Source of the DNA: CAZOEL01 sp964578835 | Lineage (GTDB): Bacteria; Desulfobacterota; Syntrophobacteria; Syntrophobacterales; Syntrophobacteraceae | Length of the DNA: 47,373 nt | Direction of reading: 5' to 3' | Assembly (NCBI GenBank): GCA_964578835.1 | Contig: CAZOEL010000056.1 | Location: 1-47,373, forward strand | Shown here: positions 34,101 to 41,402 of the stretch, piece by piece | How the letters are laid out: every line of letters starts with the position of its first letter | How positions within the stretch are numbered: position 1 is the first letter of the stretch | Position numbers and translations under genes: made by a program | Notes under the pieces: model-generated | Database searches by the model: none | Told to the model about the DNA's origin: nothing | The model's input: only the letters and a program-made list of their open reading frames with translations

Positions 34101-36177
34101 TCTTCTTATGCAGATCAGAAGCAGCGCGGACCATGGCGCCGGCATTCAGGGATACTATGATGTCGAAGTGAGCGGAGTCGGGGCGTCTCAATCGGTGGTT
34201 CTGCGGGGCAGGGGAAGTAATGTCCGGCTTCGCCAGCAAACAACGCCGCCAGATGGGATCAGTTTCAAGGATTCAACCGGAGTTGCGGGAAACTGGGACC
34301 AGGCTATCACCGCGCCCTATCCGGGAACGCTTGATCTTACCGGGGAGATTGTCAATCTGGAAGTGGAGGTCGATGGGACGGGCAGGAACGCGCATGTCCT
34401 GCTCTGGGGACATCCGGCGCGTTTCCCCTTGACGCTCCCGACTCATCCCGCCGATTTGGACGGAAAAGCACTCGTCATAGAAACCGGTAAGAAAGACTCC
34501 TCTAATTCTATTGCCTGGGATCCGGCAATGAACGTTACGTTTTCGACCGCTTCCTCTACCGGGTTTGATGAGGCGGCGGCGCAAATCGAGCGCGCCTGCC
34601 AATGGAAGGTCCGCTGCTCGCTGACCGCCACGGCCCTCATCATCGAAACGGTTGCCGAAGGATGGGCGTCGGCGTTGCGGGTTTCTGCGCCGGCTGGATC
34701 GACCTCGGCTATAACCGGCGATCCGGCTTCCGGCTTCACCGTTTCGGGCTCTCCCGAGGCATACGGCGCCGGTTCCGTCCCGCTGGTCGACGAAGTGAAA
34801 GCCGCGGATTACCGAGACCTTCTCAAGCTTGCATTCATAGAGGATGCAGCCAATAGCGATGCTGCGGAAATCGGCGGCCGCTCCTTTGATTGGTCGGCCT
34901 ATTATTGCGACGATTCGGTCAGGACTCACGCCTTTATGAAATCGAAGCGAAACGGTTGTATCTCTTCGGTTGCGCCGCTGGTGGACAGCACCAAGAGCTT
35001 TGGATGGAAGAAGGAATTTCAGCGTGCGCCGGCGATTTTCGCAAGTGTTGCGCTTCCGCCCATCAGTGGGACCATCAACATTTCCGGCGCGCTTTCCATA
35101 TTATTCAACCAGAATGAGGGTGGAGAAGACCTGCCGAATGCTCAGGTCGTCGATATACATTTTCCGGCGAAGCCGGGCGGATATTCCGCGGCAGATATCG
35201 CTTCACGGCTCAATGAGGAACTGCTGAGCCGGGGAGCGGGGCAGGCGGGCGCCTATCCCGACGGAACGGTGGTGATCGAAAGCGCCGTACCGGGAATCAA
35301 CGGGTATGTGTGCGTCCCCGCGCCGAGTACGGGCGGTGGTTCGAATGCGGCATTGATATCGGCCCTGCTCGGCGCGGGTCCGAATCCACTCAGAGGGCGG
35401 GGCTGGCCCGGAATTCCCGCTGCGGAGCTAGGCGACCTGACGCCGGGATTCCGCAGCAAGCCGGGCAATGCCGCTGTCGATGCTATTTGGCGGTTTTCCG
35501 ATGGGACACGGAACGTGACGGTGAATGTGGCCAAGAATGATACCCTTGCCCAGGTGCGCGACAAGTGTGAAAATGTCTTTCAACCCACGACGTCGGCCGG
35601 TCGCATGGCAAGCTGCCAGATCAATGAAGAGGACCAGTGTCTTTATATCGAGGCGGCCGGAGCTACTCTCAACCTGGTGGTAGAGGCGGCCGGGCGCACC
35701 CTCGATGTAATCGATCCTTCGCTTCCGGGCCAGACGCCGGAGCGGGAGGAAGAACCCGCGTGCGGACTGCGCAGGACCAACGAGACCCGGACCTGGTATT
35801 TCTGCCGTGATCGGTTCGACAGGGGAAAATACGCGGACATGGACGAATCAAAATGGGTTCGCGCAACTGCGGTCATGCGTGCGTTGACCGGTTCGCCAAG
35901 TGATCCCGCCGGGCAGCCGGGAGGAAATCTGCAAATTCCCGGCGGTCGATATTGGATGGCTGTGCGGCCCGACGCCGCAAAGACCACCAATTATAACGCG
36001 GACGCCGATATGATTATTTCCGCGACTTCTTTGCCCATCAACCCGTCAGATCCTTCCGCCGGAAATTATGTGATTGTTCATCGAGCCCGGTACTGGGTAA
36101 GGCACGCCAACGGCGAGCCCATCTCGCTTGCGCGCACAACGGACGGCGCATACCTGGTAGATCTGGTGATTGGATAA
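28183..36177 (+). CDS. Giant CIS-associated protein: helical N-region, membrane segments, M23 peptidase domain, many beta modules
   Basis: A ~2664-residue protein. Start 28183 (GAGAG upstream) is preferred to 28171. Residues 1-430 are mainly helical. Hydrophobic segments lie near 435-455, 469-490, 505-526, 536-562 and 569-594. Residues about 620-770 carry every M23 (LytM) zinc/catalytic signature: H648-YAY-D652, YIHL with H714 and HLH with H747/H749. A His-pair module follows (NHFHSITLTAAQ, then GHTHNL; 30757-30870). The rest is about 8-10 beta modules with the theme DxLxLxVxG...hhDhxxxI...V.A.....LxIET (e.g. GDTLNLTVNGTALPPI, RTIDDVAQRITSEAPLVNAW). Tape-measure proteins often combine membrane segments with murein hydrolases, so a penetration role is likely, but no described CIS protein with this full architecture comes to mind. 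Confidence 0.75.
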   Translation: MVIGHALLHRKKLETALNAPAQKRFMDESTDIVLGAVGSGDAIEAGVTAYMEEKRAQLDNLGSLFDGFKGVDGPFAGLFSLLEGVESTGASAAFNAVGATLRISGPRELRDKANQFFESFFDRLPNLTHDTLRTFIREEFDSLTRIFEQPYRQGARTTQAHKGFRTAATLRNVWGPALEKIAPDTGVPDFKAFLRETIGDVLNRLTDADLTALLGQVRAAVDLITPLAKASASLSGGVSFSFSGLSGMSSSAYSYLDDAKAVPETDKKSATWIADLITNVLSLFMVIWEAVRTRNYSDRPADGFFSVWLILHQCARCIMRSFLPDKINKDSFDEDGNDPNPTGKKLLNWIFTDEGDLFVNLSLRFLGSIHEMTQGAPSNWALSFAMRMLKYYSNTVNLRAHYWWIRSYKFFKDWKDNGFDTSEDRVPVPFGRAAWMMWYPMWFFSMIMGLIPAWEDFSLEKGMETERTIGPLITAIVVSFALGYVFFGVFSGDWPHNIPLKADWVTQVVLGLLWLFAMLGGSFIVTDLESKMQTLAEVVFGLIAGLLGIALLIMMFSLIFWNQTAQDFGIHLFLLLGGLFAGIILPFFLWWFYIDDGRDKLEVFKGLDASQSPYKLPYPSGENWLCGQGTHGIFSHIFSSPTDTDDSHYAYDFNEGEDSAAFAARECIVLSTTDSNPNEKGVQNDIEVFNPVWVEGQDPGANDERVLTHSKYIHLSQGRSWVDVGHRLSRGYHLLDIDSTGRSAQHHLHFHSVDLQRGISKTIPVVFHDSSTRQVRAFFIFSPVKGNGDIDGKPVSFGYYVSENDEAPVRVNPVIIRFPDPASATTPPALLHSLVLDIRRLGVAIPESVTLFTTPDPADNHFHSITLTAAQIDKIMRLQDIGDIALDPAKGHTHNLVSHGRRGSLSSIFDDISVVSPFRGHLLAERPEPYTCVGGQLVVRVNDRATEYYFFGSHRPRLIGEIGLDGGFTDTDKIDIADSGASTVVSPQPTPNRADVTEYCARLNAAMRTSAPGGIDTIARAIPVLVIETRRYGSGASLSASGSAFSSLAAPGRPSAVTGSGVFGNLNQVDCNDLETHVRSILTGGWSPPPAGLSVSSALDQVSIDAGGASVVFSGGGGRSNEVLSGLYDAAAMKLRATGPLPLGSGDRIGVNGWSLPVAALPARAVIDTTHAAFAADALVPERPLSITVNMLQRDIVLASGGAAPAKLVRRICNDIEGVRAWASGASVVVETIAAGDNASLSISKQDKNAAATFNASGSGAGFELSDTGGASLGIVNLSCAMRAHEFTGVVLDAIARGGVGAPAAAGLKVDLSGNKLSISVDAGHTLAVRRSHFTGGGDPLQLATSSDGLKIESALLGATVDLPGPGFVDIAVDAAVIRIPFDGSPARLELGPLDGRFVASGDTLNLTVNGTALPPISVGSAASHRELADLIAAASTDITVRIAYTVAIERALYGNSTLLELRDSSGLALSGFLKDRALYSSKAAGRLDDHVGFASDKLGNPDRDNGKLLRVVTSTITDVSGKKKWTLEAPSGFDMKVDVSPTADPLGFANPGGDLRRMVSAELNLPLSVDFKAINYVFSIFHEGRATVAATGRMQLSSGPAIARATADRTALFIPDPSVLSITVIEPTSPNDERERTFSIDLKNSRTIDDVAQRITSEAPLVNAWVVQKGTDRLLHLETVGTGAGWKLRFGPTKLLYALGFEQRHFDWSADRMEVAGGGTVRNGAGVTQAEITALINDMIATVTGISDNPDATVDPTTLFARLDGNDIVCSSLAGSVSIETRPPEMLSKLNASATDGDLRLTGLVFALDTGDILVRAGTKLLGVVHCDAERAGIRASLPLPTEAAAVANMTNLLKAPHSIVFSSGSATVNLSLPDAITTLDDAIEFYAANAPACSFTKDASGHLVISSRVRGSSSSVGISFASWTDLTSYPADTILGFTHADVGGGTSAASWKVEAAGRGLFGSIESVNANDLLMQIRSSADHGAGIQGYYDVEVSGVGASQSVVLRGRGSNVRLRQQTTPPDGISFKDSTGVAGNWDQAITAPYPGTLDLTGEIVNLEVEVDGTGRNAHVLLWGHPARFPLTLPTHPADLDGKALVIETGKKDSSNSIAWDPAMNVTFSTASSTGFDEAAAQIERACQWKVRCSLTATALIIETVAEGWASALRVSAPAGSTSAITGDPASGFTVSGSPEAYGAGSVPLVDEVKAADYRDLLKLAFIEDAANSDAAEIGGRSFDWSAYYCDDSVRTHAFMKSKRNGCISSVAPLVDSTKSFGWKKEFQRAPAIFASVALPPISGTINISGALSILFNQNEGGEDLPNAQVVDIHFPAKPGGYSAADIASRLNEELLSRGAGQAGAYPDGTVVIESAVPGINGYVCVPAPSTGGGSNAALISALLGAGPNPLRGRGWPGIPAAELGDLTPGFRSKPGNAAVDAIWRFSDGTRNVTVNVAKNDTLAQVRDKCENVFQPTTSAGRMASCQINEEDQCLYIEAAGATLNLVVEAAGRTLDVIDPSLPGQTPEREEEPACGLRRTNETRTWYFCRDRFDRGKYADMDESKWVRATAVMRALTGSPSDPAGQPGGNLQIPGGRYWMAVRPDAAKTTNYNADADMIISATSLPINPSDPSAGNYVIVHRARYWVRHANGEPISLARTTDGAYLVDLVIG

Positions 36178-36179
36178 CC

Positions 36180-37007
36180 ATGGTTCGCAAAGTTATCTAC
36201 CTCGATTTTGGCGGCGTTCCGCACGATATCGAAAAGAAGGTCAAAGAGGTTCTTTCCTGGTACCACTTGGTGAGCAACCGGAAATTTACCTGTGAATTCA
36301 GAAAGAAGAACGTGCCGGCACCGTCAAAGCCTTTTTCGCTCTACGCCAATCTGGGCGGCATGGGGCGGTGGCCCTATAATTCGCAGATGGCGGCGTCATT
36401 CCTCGCCCGGAAGCTCCACACGCTGACGCTTCGCAGCATCCTCGACGCCAGCGGCGGCGTTGTTTGTGTGGTTCCAGCTTTCTTTTATCCCCACACCTGG
36501 TCACTTCCCGCGCCTGTGCTGAAATCCTGGAAGAAGAGTGGCGTGTGCCTTTATACATTCCTGCCGATCAGGGCCGATCGTCTCACAATTGCCCATGAGC
36601 TCGGGCATCTGCTCCATAACTGGCCCGATTTGGCCTATGAGCCTTCCCTGCGCAATTATTGCCTGATGTCGGGAGCGGGAGTAAGACTCAAAGGCGAGCT
36701 TCATCCGCACGAACCTTGCGGTCCGCTCAAAAGAAGCGCCGGATGGTTAAAGGCGATTGAATGCAAAAGCGCGACGACAACCAAAATGCTTTCAGCCAAA
36801 GTGTGTGGCGTCTACTCGCTGAACGGCAGGTCTTTTGAGTTTCATCGAACGAAGCAAATCAACGGGCCGGATGAAATCGCCCTTTTCGAAGTCCGCTGGG
36901 AATTCAACGCCATCCGGCCGATTCTTCTGAAAAGGATTCCCTACGATGAATCACTTGCCAACCGGCCGGTTTTGACGCTCGCCCCTGAGTTTCTGCTGAG
37001 GCTCTGA
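36180..37007 (+). CDS. HELGH zinc metalloprotease, candidate CIS effector
   Basis: A 275-residue protein whose ATG follows the stop of the giant gene by 2 nt. It contains H139-E140-L-G-H143-LLHNWP-D150, a zincin HExxH helix, and YCLMSG with M163, resembling the Met-turn of metzincins. The third ligand would be D150, one position beyond the canonical HExxHxxGxxH/D spacing, so the family is uncertain. The N-terminus (VRKVIYLDFGGVP) is strand-like and no signal peptide or membrane segment is present. No separate ribosome binding site is evident, which suggests coupling to the giant gene. As the last gene of the cluster and a secreted-type protease without its own export signal, it is a natural candidate for injected cargo; a processing protease is the alternative. 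Confidence 0.7.
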   Translation: MVRKVIYLDFGGVPHDIEKKVKEVLSWYHLVSNRKFTCEFRKKNVPAPSKPFSLYANLGGMGRWPYNSQMAASFLARKLHTLTLRSILDASGGVVCVVPAFFYPHTWSLPAPVLKSWKKSGVCLYTFLPIRADRLTIAHELGHLLHNWPDLAYEPSLRNYCLMSGAGVRLKGELHPHEPCGPLKRSAGWLKAIECKSATTTKMLSAKVCGVYSLNGRSFEFHRTKQINGPDEIALFEVRWEFNAIRPILLKRIPYDESLANRPVLTLAPEFLLRL

Positions 37008-37142
37008 TGCTCCGGATGCGACGTCCCGGCTCCGAATGGCTCAGCCAACTCCTTGGCCTGGCGACCGATCCGTTCGGCTGGAATTCTTCTGTTATGCCCG
37101 TCAACCATTCGATCAGAGCTTTTCTGGATCGCGGATCTTGAA

Positions 37143-38300
37143 TCAATACAGCTTTTCCCTTCTTGCTGACAGACTTGAATTAACAGCTCTCTCGCCGCTT
37201 GTGGCAAACAAACGCGCGTGTGTGAGGTTCAGCTCCACAGAGAGCGCTTCCCCGGGGCGGGCTTCGGCAAAGCGCTTCTCGTCTGTAAGCGCAAGAACCT
37301 TCTGTGCGCCGATGCCGAGATGGAGCAGGAATTCTCTCCCCATTGGCTCAACAAGTTGAATCTCTGCTCTGAGAGCGGCGCCGCTCCCGGGTTCTGGGTG
37401 AATTTGGATATGCTCAGGCCTCAGGCCCAGAATCCACTCGCCTGGCGCAATTCCATCAAAGGGTCCATTGTCTGAGACCGGCGCGCTGAACTCTGCATCG
37501 TCCACCCGTATCAGATATTTAGATGCTTTGCGCTCCATTCTGATTTTCAGCAGGTTCATGGGGGGCGAAGCGATGAAAGTCGCCACAAAGGTATTGACGG
37601 GGTTTTCATAGAGCTCAGAGGGTTTGCCGACCTGCTCTATGCGCCCGCTCCTGAAAACCGCGACTCGGTCGCCGAGGCTCATGGCTTCGATTTGATCGTG
37701 CGTCACGTAAACGGTTGTGATGCCAAGTCGGCGCTGAAGACTCTTGAGCTCAGTCCGTGTGGAGCCTCGCAGAAGAGCGTCCAGGTTGGAAAGCGGTTCA
37801 TCCATAAGAAATACCGAGGGCTCTCGCACGAGCGCCCTGGCGATAGCCACTCTTTGGCGCTGGCCTCCGGAGAGCTCTCCGGGCCTGGCGGCGAGAAGAT
37901 CCTCTATTCCCAGCATCGAGGCGACTTCTTCCACGGCTTTGCGTATTGCGTTCTTTTCTTTTCCGGCAATTTCCAGGGGAAAAGCGATGTTGCCCGAGAC
38001 AGTGAGGTGGGGATAGAGCGCATAGCTCTGGAACACCATGGCGATGTTTCTTTCAGCGGGTGAGACGAACACCTTTTTTTCCGCAGAGGCCACGAGCCTC
38101 TCGTCGAAGAGGATCTCGCCTCCGGTGGGCCTCTCTAGGCCGGCGATCAGATTCAAGACAGTGGATTTGCCGCACCCGCTCGGCCCCAGAAGCACGAAGA
38201 ATTCCCCTTCGAGAATATCGAGATCGATCTCTCTTGCGGCGAAGGTGCTGCCGCGGGCTGAAACGAACTCTTTGGAAAGACGAGCCAGTCGAATTTTCAT
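37143..38300 (-). CDS. Sugar ABC transporter ATP-binding protein (UgpC/MalK type)
   Basis: A 385-residue CUT1-type ATPase that energises sugar import. Walker A GPSGCGKST (39-47), Q-loop MVFQSYALYPHLTV, signature LSGGQRQRVAIARAL, Walker B VFLMDEPLSNLDA and switch VYVTHDQIEA are intact. The C-terminal ~140 residues form the MalK-like regulatory OB domains (GLRPEHIQI). The ATG at 38300 overlaps the TGA of the upstream permease by 4 nt, so the longer in-frame extension is rejected. It is the last gene of the five-gene minus-strand operon and converges with the metalloprotease gene. Confidence 0.95.
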   Translation of the reverse strand: MKIRLARLSKEFVSARGSTFAAREIDLDILEGEFFVLLGPSGCGKSTVLNLIAGLERPTGGEILFDERLVASAEKKVFVSPAERNIAMVFQSYALYPHLTVSGNIAFPLEIAGKEKNAIRKAVEEVASMLGIEDLLAARPGELSGGQRQRVAIARALVREPSVFLMDEPLSNLDALLRGSTRTELKSLQRRLGITTVYVTHDQIEAMSLGDRVAVFRSGRIEQVGKPSELYENPVNTFVATFIASPPMNLLKIRMERKASKYLIRVDDAEFSAPVSDNGPFDGIAPGEWILGLRPEHIQIHPEPGSGAALRAEIQLVEPMGREFLLHLGIGAQKVLALTDEKRFAEARPGEALSVELNLTHARLFATSGERAVNSSLSARREKLY

Positions 38301-39127
38301 TCCTTTATCGCTCCTCGAGTTAGTCCCTGAATTATCTTGCGTTGAAAGAGAAGGGTCAGAATCACAAGCGGGATGCTGCTCAGAGCTGAGGCCGCCATGA
38401 TGCTCCCCCATGGGGTTTCTCCATGCAAACCCTGAAAAAGAGCGACCCCCACGGGAATGGTCTGGGCCTTGAAGTCGGTGGTGAGCATGATGGCGAAGAG
38501 GAATTCGTTGAAAGCGAAAATGAAGGCGAGCAGGAGCATCGAGAAGATTCCGGGCGCCGCCACGGGAAGAATGATCCTGCGAAGGATCTGAAGGCGCGAG
38601 CATCCATCGACCAGGCCCGCTCTATCCAGCTCACGAGGGATCCGCACAAAGTAGCTTATGAGAATCCAGAGCGCTAGAGGCAGAGTCCAGGCGATATAGG
38701 GTAGTATGAGCGCTTTATGCGTATTGATCCAGCCAAGTGAAGCCATGAACTTGAAAAGATAGCTTATGAGGCTAATCTGGGGGAACATGGAAAGGGCCAG
38801 GACAAAGTAGAGCAGGAGGACTTTTCCGGGAAGGACGAGCCGCGTTATCCCGTAGGCGGCCAAAGTCGCAATGAGGACAGTGAAAAGAGCGCTGAGCCCC
38901 GAGACGATCATGCTGTTCAGAAGATAATCCATGAAATGCAGGGACTCGACGCTCAGCACGGCCTTGTAGTGCTGCAGGCTGAACCTGAAGTCGATGTGTT
39001 TGGAGAGAAAGAGAGGGTCCTCGCTCACGCTCACCGCAATCATATATAGAAACGGCGCGAGGCAGAAGATCAGCATGAATGCGGAGCCCGCTGCAACAAG
39101 CCATGCTTTGAGCCTCTCCTCATTCAT
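38297..39127 (-). CDS. Sugar ABC transporter permease (MalG type)
   Basis: A 276-residue inner-membrane permease with six predicted transmembrane helices. The EAA loop that docks to the ATPase reads ELDRAGLVDGCSRLQILRRIILP. The end (LTLLFQRKIIQGLTRGAIKE) is the usual MalG-family C-terminus (QR-x-x-x-x-G-L-x-x-G-A-x-K). It overlaps the upstream permease gene by 4 nt and the ATPase gene by 4 nt, so the operon is translationally coupled. Confidence 0.95.
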   Translation of the reverse strand: MNEERLKAWLVAAGSAFMLIFCLAPFLYMIAVSVSEDPLFLSKHIDFRFSLQHYKAVLSVESLHFMDYLLNSMIVSGLSALFTVLIATLAAYGITRLVLPGKVLLLYFVLALSMFPQISLISYLFKFMASLGWINTHKALILPYIAWTLPLALWILISYFVRIPRELDRAGLVDGCSRLQILRRIILPVAAPGIFSMLLLAFIFAFNEFLFAIMLTTDFKAQTIPVGVALFQGLHGETPWGSIMAASALSSIPLVILTLLFQRKIIQGLTRGAIKE

Positions 39128-40038
39128 CGAATCTCCTCGCCGAAACGGCCGAGACGCGCGTAGGCGATCGTGAGCATCAGGGCCATCAGAAAGAGAACCA
39201 CGGAAACCGCCGAGCCGTAGCCAAAGTCGCTCAGCAGGAAGTATTTATACCCGTAAAGGGAGAGAGACGTCGTGTTTCCGCCGGGCCCCCCGTGGGTGAG
39301 CACGTACACGATGTCAAAGATCCTCAGAGCGTCTATCGTTCTAAAGATGAGCGCCACAACGAGGGTCGGCTTGAGAAGCGGCAGAGTGATGCGGGTGAAT
39401 CGCTGGCGGATGCCGGCGCCGTCTATTCTGGCCTGACTGTAGAGATCGCCCGGGATAGCCGAGAGGCCAGCAAGGAGAATGATCGCAACAAAAGGGGAGG
39501 TCTTCCATGCATCGGCAAGAACGAGGGCGGCAAAAGCCCCGGCATTGCTTCCAAGCCAGCTGACGGGTTCTGCGGAGCTCGAGAGGCTCAGCCAAAGATA
39601 ATTGGCAAGGCCATAGCCGTAGTTGTAGACGAACTCCCAGACCCGCGCCGATATGGCTGCCGGAATGGCCCAGGGGAGCAGCACGCAGGCGCGCAGCACG
39701 CCTCTCAAACGGGAAGGCTCATTGAGAATCAGGGCGAAGGTCAGCCCAAGAAGCATCTCGAGCGGTACGGAAACCAGCACGAACAGGAGAGTGAATCGGA
39801 GCGACTGCCGAAAGCCGGGGTCGTGAAGCAGCCATCGGTAGTTTTCAAGCCAGATGAATTGCTTTTTCAGGAAGGCTGCGTCCATGAAGAAGCTGTTGAT
39901 GAACGTTCCGACTACGGGCGCCAGAACGAAGGCAAAAACAAATGCGAGGAGCGGAAAGACAAAAGAAAAGGATTCTCTCAATTCTTTGAAAGTATATGGA
40001 GTGCGGGAGGCGGCTTTTGTGCGCTTGGCGCTCTTCAT
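39124..40038 (-). CDS. Sugar ABC transporter permease (MalF type)
   Basis: A 304-residue permease with about six transmembrane segments. The EAA motif is DLYSQARIDGAGIRQRFTRITLPLLKP, preceded by LLAGLSAIPG. FDIVYVLTHGGPGGNTTSL is a strong CUT1 MalF-type signature. It partners with the MalG-type permease. The start overlaps the binding-protein stop by 4 nt (ATGA). The N-terminus (MKSAKRTKAASRTPYTFKELRESFSF region) is basic and cytoplasmic. Confidence 0.95.
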   Translation of the reverse strand: MKSAKRTKAASRTPYTFKELRESFSFVFPLLAFVFAFVLAPVVGTFINSFFMDAAFLKKQFIWLENYRWLLHDPGFRQSLRFTLLFVLVSVPLEMLLGLTFALILNEPSRLRGVLRACVLLPWAIPAAISARVWEFVYNYGYGLANYLWLSLSSSAEPVSWLGSNAGAFAALVLADAWKTSPFVAIILLAGLSAIPGDLYSQARIDGAGIRQRFTRITLPLLKPTLVVALIFRTIDALRIFDIVYVLTHGGPGGNTTSLSLYGYKYFLLSDFGYGSAVSVVLFLMALMLTIAYARLGRFGEEIR

Positions 40039-41402
40039 GGGCTCGAAGGCTGCTCCTTCCCATATCTGGCGACGATCCTTCGAGCGTCTCTTTCTGCCGA
40101 GAGGAGAGCCGCCTTTGGAGTGAGGTTTCCGGCGAGCATGGCGTTGAGATAGCGCTGCAGAATCTCCGATATCTGCGTGTAGTAGGGCAGGAGGGGCCGC
40201 GGCTGAGCGTTTTCGAAGATTGCTTTGAGTGATGCGAAGTGAGGCAGCGTGGCCGTCACGGTCGGATCGTCATAAATGTCTTTGCGGCCGGAGGTCCAGC
40301 CGAGCTTCAGAGCAAGCTTTCTTTGCGTTTCGCGGGAGACGACGAATTGGACGAGTTTCCAGCTCTGCTCCTTCTGATCTGAAAATTTCGATACCCCAAT
40401 ATGCCAGCCGCCGAGCGTAGAGGCGCTCCGGCCTTCAGGAAAGCGGGGCAGCGGTGCAATCCCAATCTTTCCGCGCACCCGTGAGCCTTCAGCCTGATGC
40501 AACGACCACGCGTAGGGCCAATTTCTTTCAAAAAGCCCGTTTCCCTGCTCGAAAGCCGTCCTCACCTCTTCTTCACGCATTTCTGTGTAGGTGCTCGGAG
40601 GAGAAATGCGCCACCTGTGGATGAGATCGACCATGAATCGAGCGGCTTCCAAATTCTCCTGCGTGTTGATTGCTATCGTCCCGTCATCTGAGACGATGCC
40701 TCCCCCGTTGGAATGGGCAAACTCGAGGAAAGTGCAGATCAATCCTTCATATTGAGCTCCCTGCCAGAGAAAGCCGAAGAAATTACGGTTGGCTGCCTGC
40801 ATTTTCTTCTGAGCTTCCAGGGCGAGCGTAACCAACTCGCCCCAGGTTTCCGGCGGGGCGGACGCTCCCGTTTCCTCCAGCAGATCTCTTCTGTAGTAAA
40901 GGGCTCCACCATCCACGTATACCGGCAGCGCAATGAGTCGACCCTCATGCCTGTCCACCATTTCGATAATATTTGGAAAGAAGGCGTCGAGCCTTACTTC
41001 TGCATTATTTGCGGCCTCGAGGTATGCGTCAAGCGGGACGAGCCAGTCGGAGTCTGCAAACTGGGACAGCCAGACGACATCCATGAGAAAGACATCCGGG
41101 TCGTCTTTTTGCGCCGCGAGGGAAACCACAAGCCCCTGGCGCCTCTGATCGGAATCGGTGGGCTGTCTCATAAGATTGACGCGAACGGAGGTCTCCTCCT
41201 CAAATTCCTTGATGAGCTCTTCCCAGAGCGCCAGTTCGGAAGGCGCGCCGCCAACAGCGAATGTGACTACGTTCTCTTCCGTTTGGGAGCAGCTCAGAAG
41301 AAGCGGCAAAATCAACAGGACAAGGAATATCGTCTGAAGCGGAGAATTCATGAACGTTTTCCGTCTTCTGCGCTTATGAATGAATAGCGGAGCGATGAGC
41401 AT
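40035..41402 (-). CDS. Sugar ABC transporter substrate-binding lipoprotein
   Basis: A 455-residue extracytoplasmic solute-binding protein of family 1. From the start at 41402 the leader has a KRRRRK n-region, a hydrophobic core and an LLSC lipobox with C38, so it is a lipoprotein. Characteristic stretches are WEELIKEFEEETSVRVNLMR, DPDVFLMDVVWLSQFADSDWLVPLD, GALYYRRDLLEETGASAPPETW and FERNWPYAWSL, like trehalose/maltose-binding proteins. The ATG at 41402 overlaps the upstream TAA (TAATG). A second ATG at 41351 gives a leader without positive charge, so I prefer 41402. The actual sugar cannot be told from sequence. Confidence 0.93.
   Translation of the reverse strand: MLIAPLFIHKRRRRKTFMNSPLQTIFLVLLILPLLLSCSQTEENVVTFAVGGAPSELALWEELIKEFEEETSVRVNLMRQPTDSDQRRQGLVVSLAAQKDDPDVFLMDVVWLSQFADSDWLVPLDAYLEAANNAEVRLDAFFPNIIEMVDRHEGRLIALPVYVDGGALYYRRDLLEETGASAPPETWGELVTLALEAQKKMQAANRNFFGFLWQGAQYEGLICTFLEFAHSNGGGIVSDDGTIAINTQENLEAARFMVDLIHRWRISPPSTYTEMREEEVRTAFEQGNGLFERNWPYAWSLHQAEGSRVRGKIGIAPLPRFPEGRSASTLGGWHIGVSKFSDQKEQSWKLVQFVVSRETQRKLALKLGWTSGRKDIYDDPTVTATLPHFASLKAIFENAQPRPLLPYYTQISEILQRYLNAMLAGNLTPKAALLSAERDARRIVARYGKEQPSSP

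Noticed and set aside
7924..37007. Intact prophage
   Set aside because: Only tail-type genes are visible; no terminase, portal, capsid, replication, lysis or integrase gene, and no attachment-site pair at the edges of the tail genes.
36904..37146. 80-residue minus-strand frame between the metalloprotease and ATPase genes
   Set aside because: It overlaps the 3' end of the metalloprotease gene, has no clear ribosome binding site and no recognisable family.
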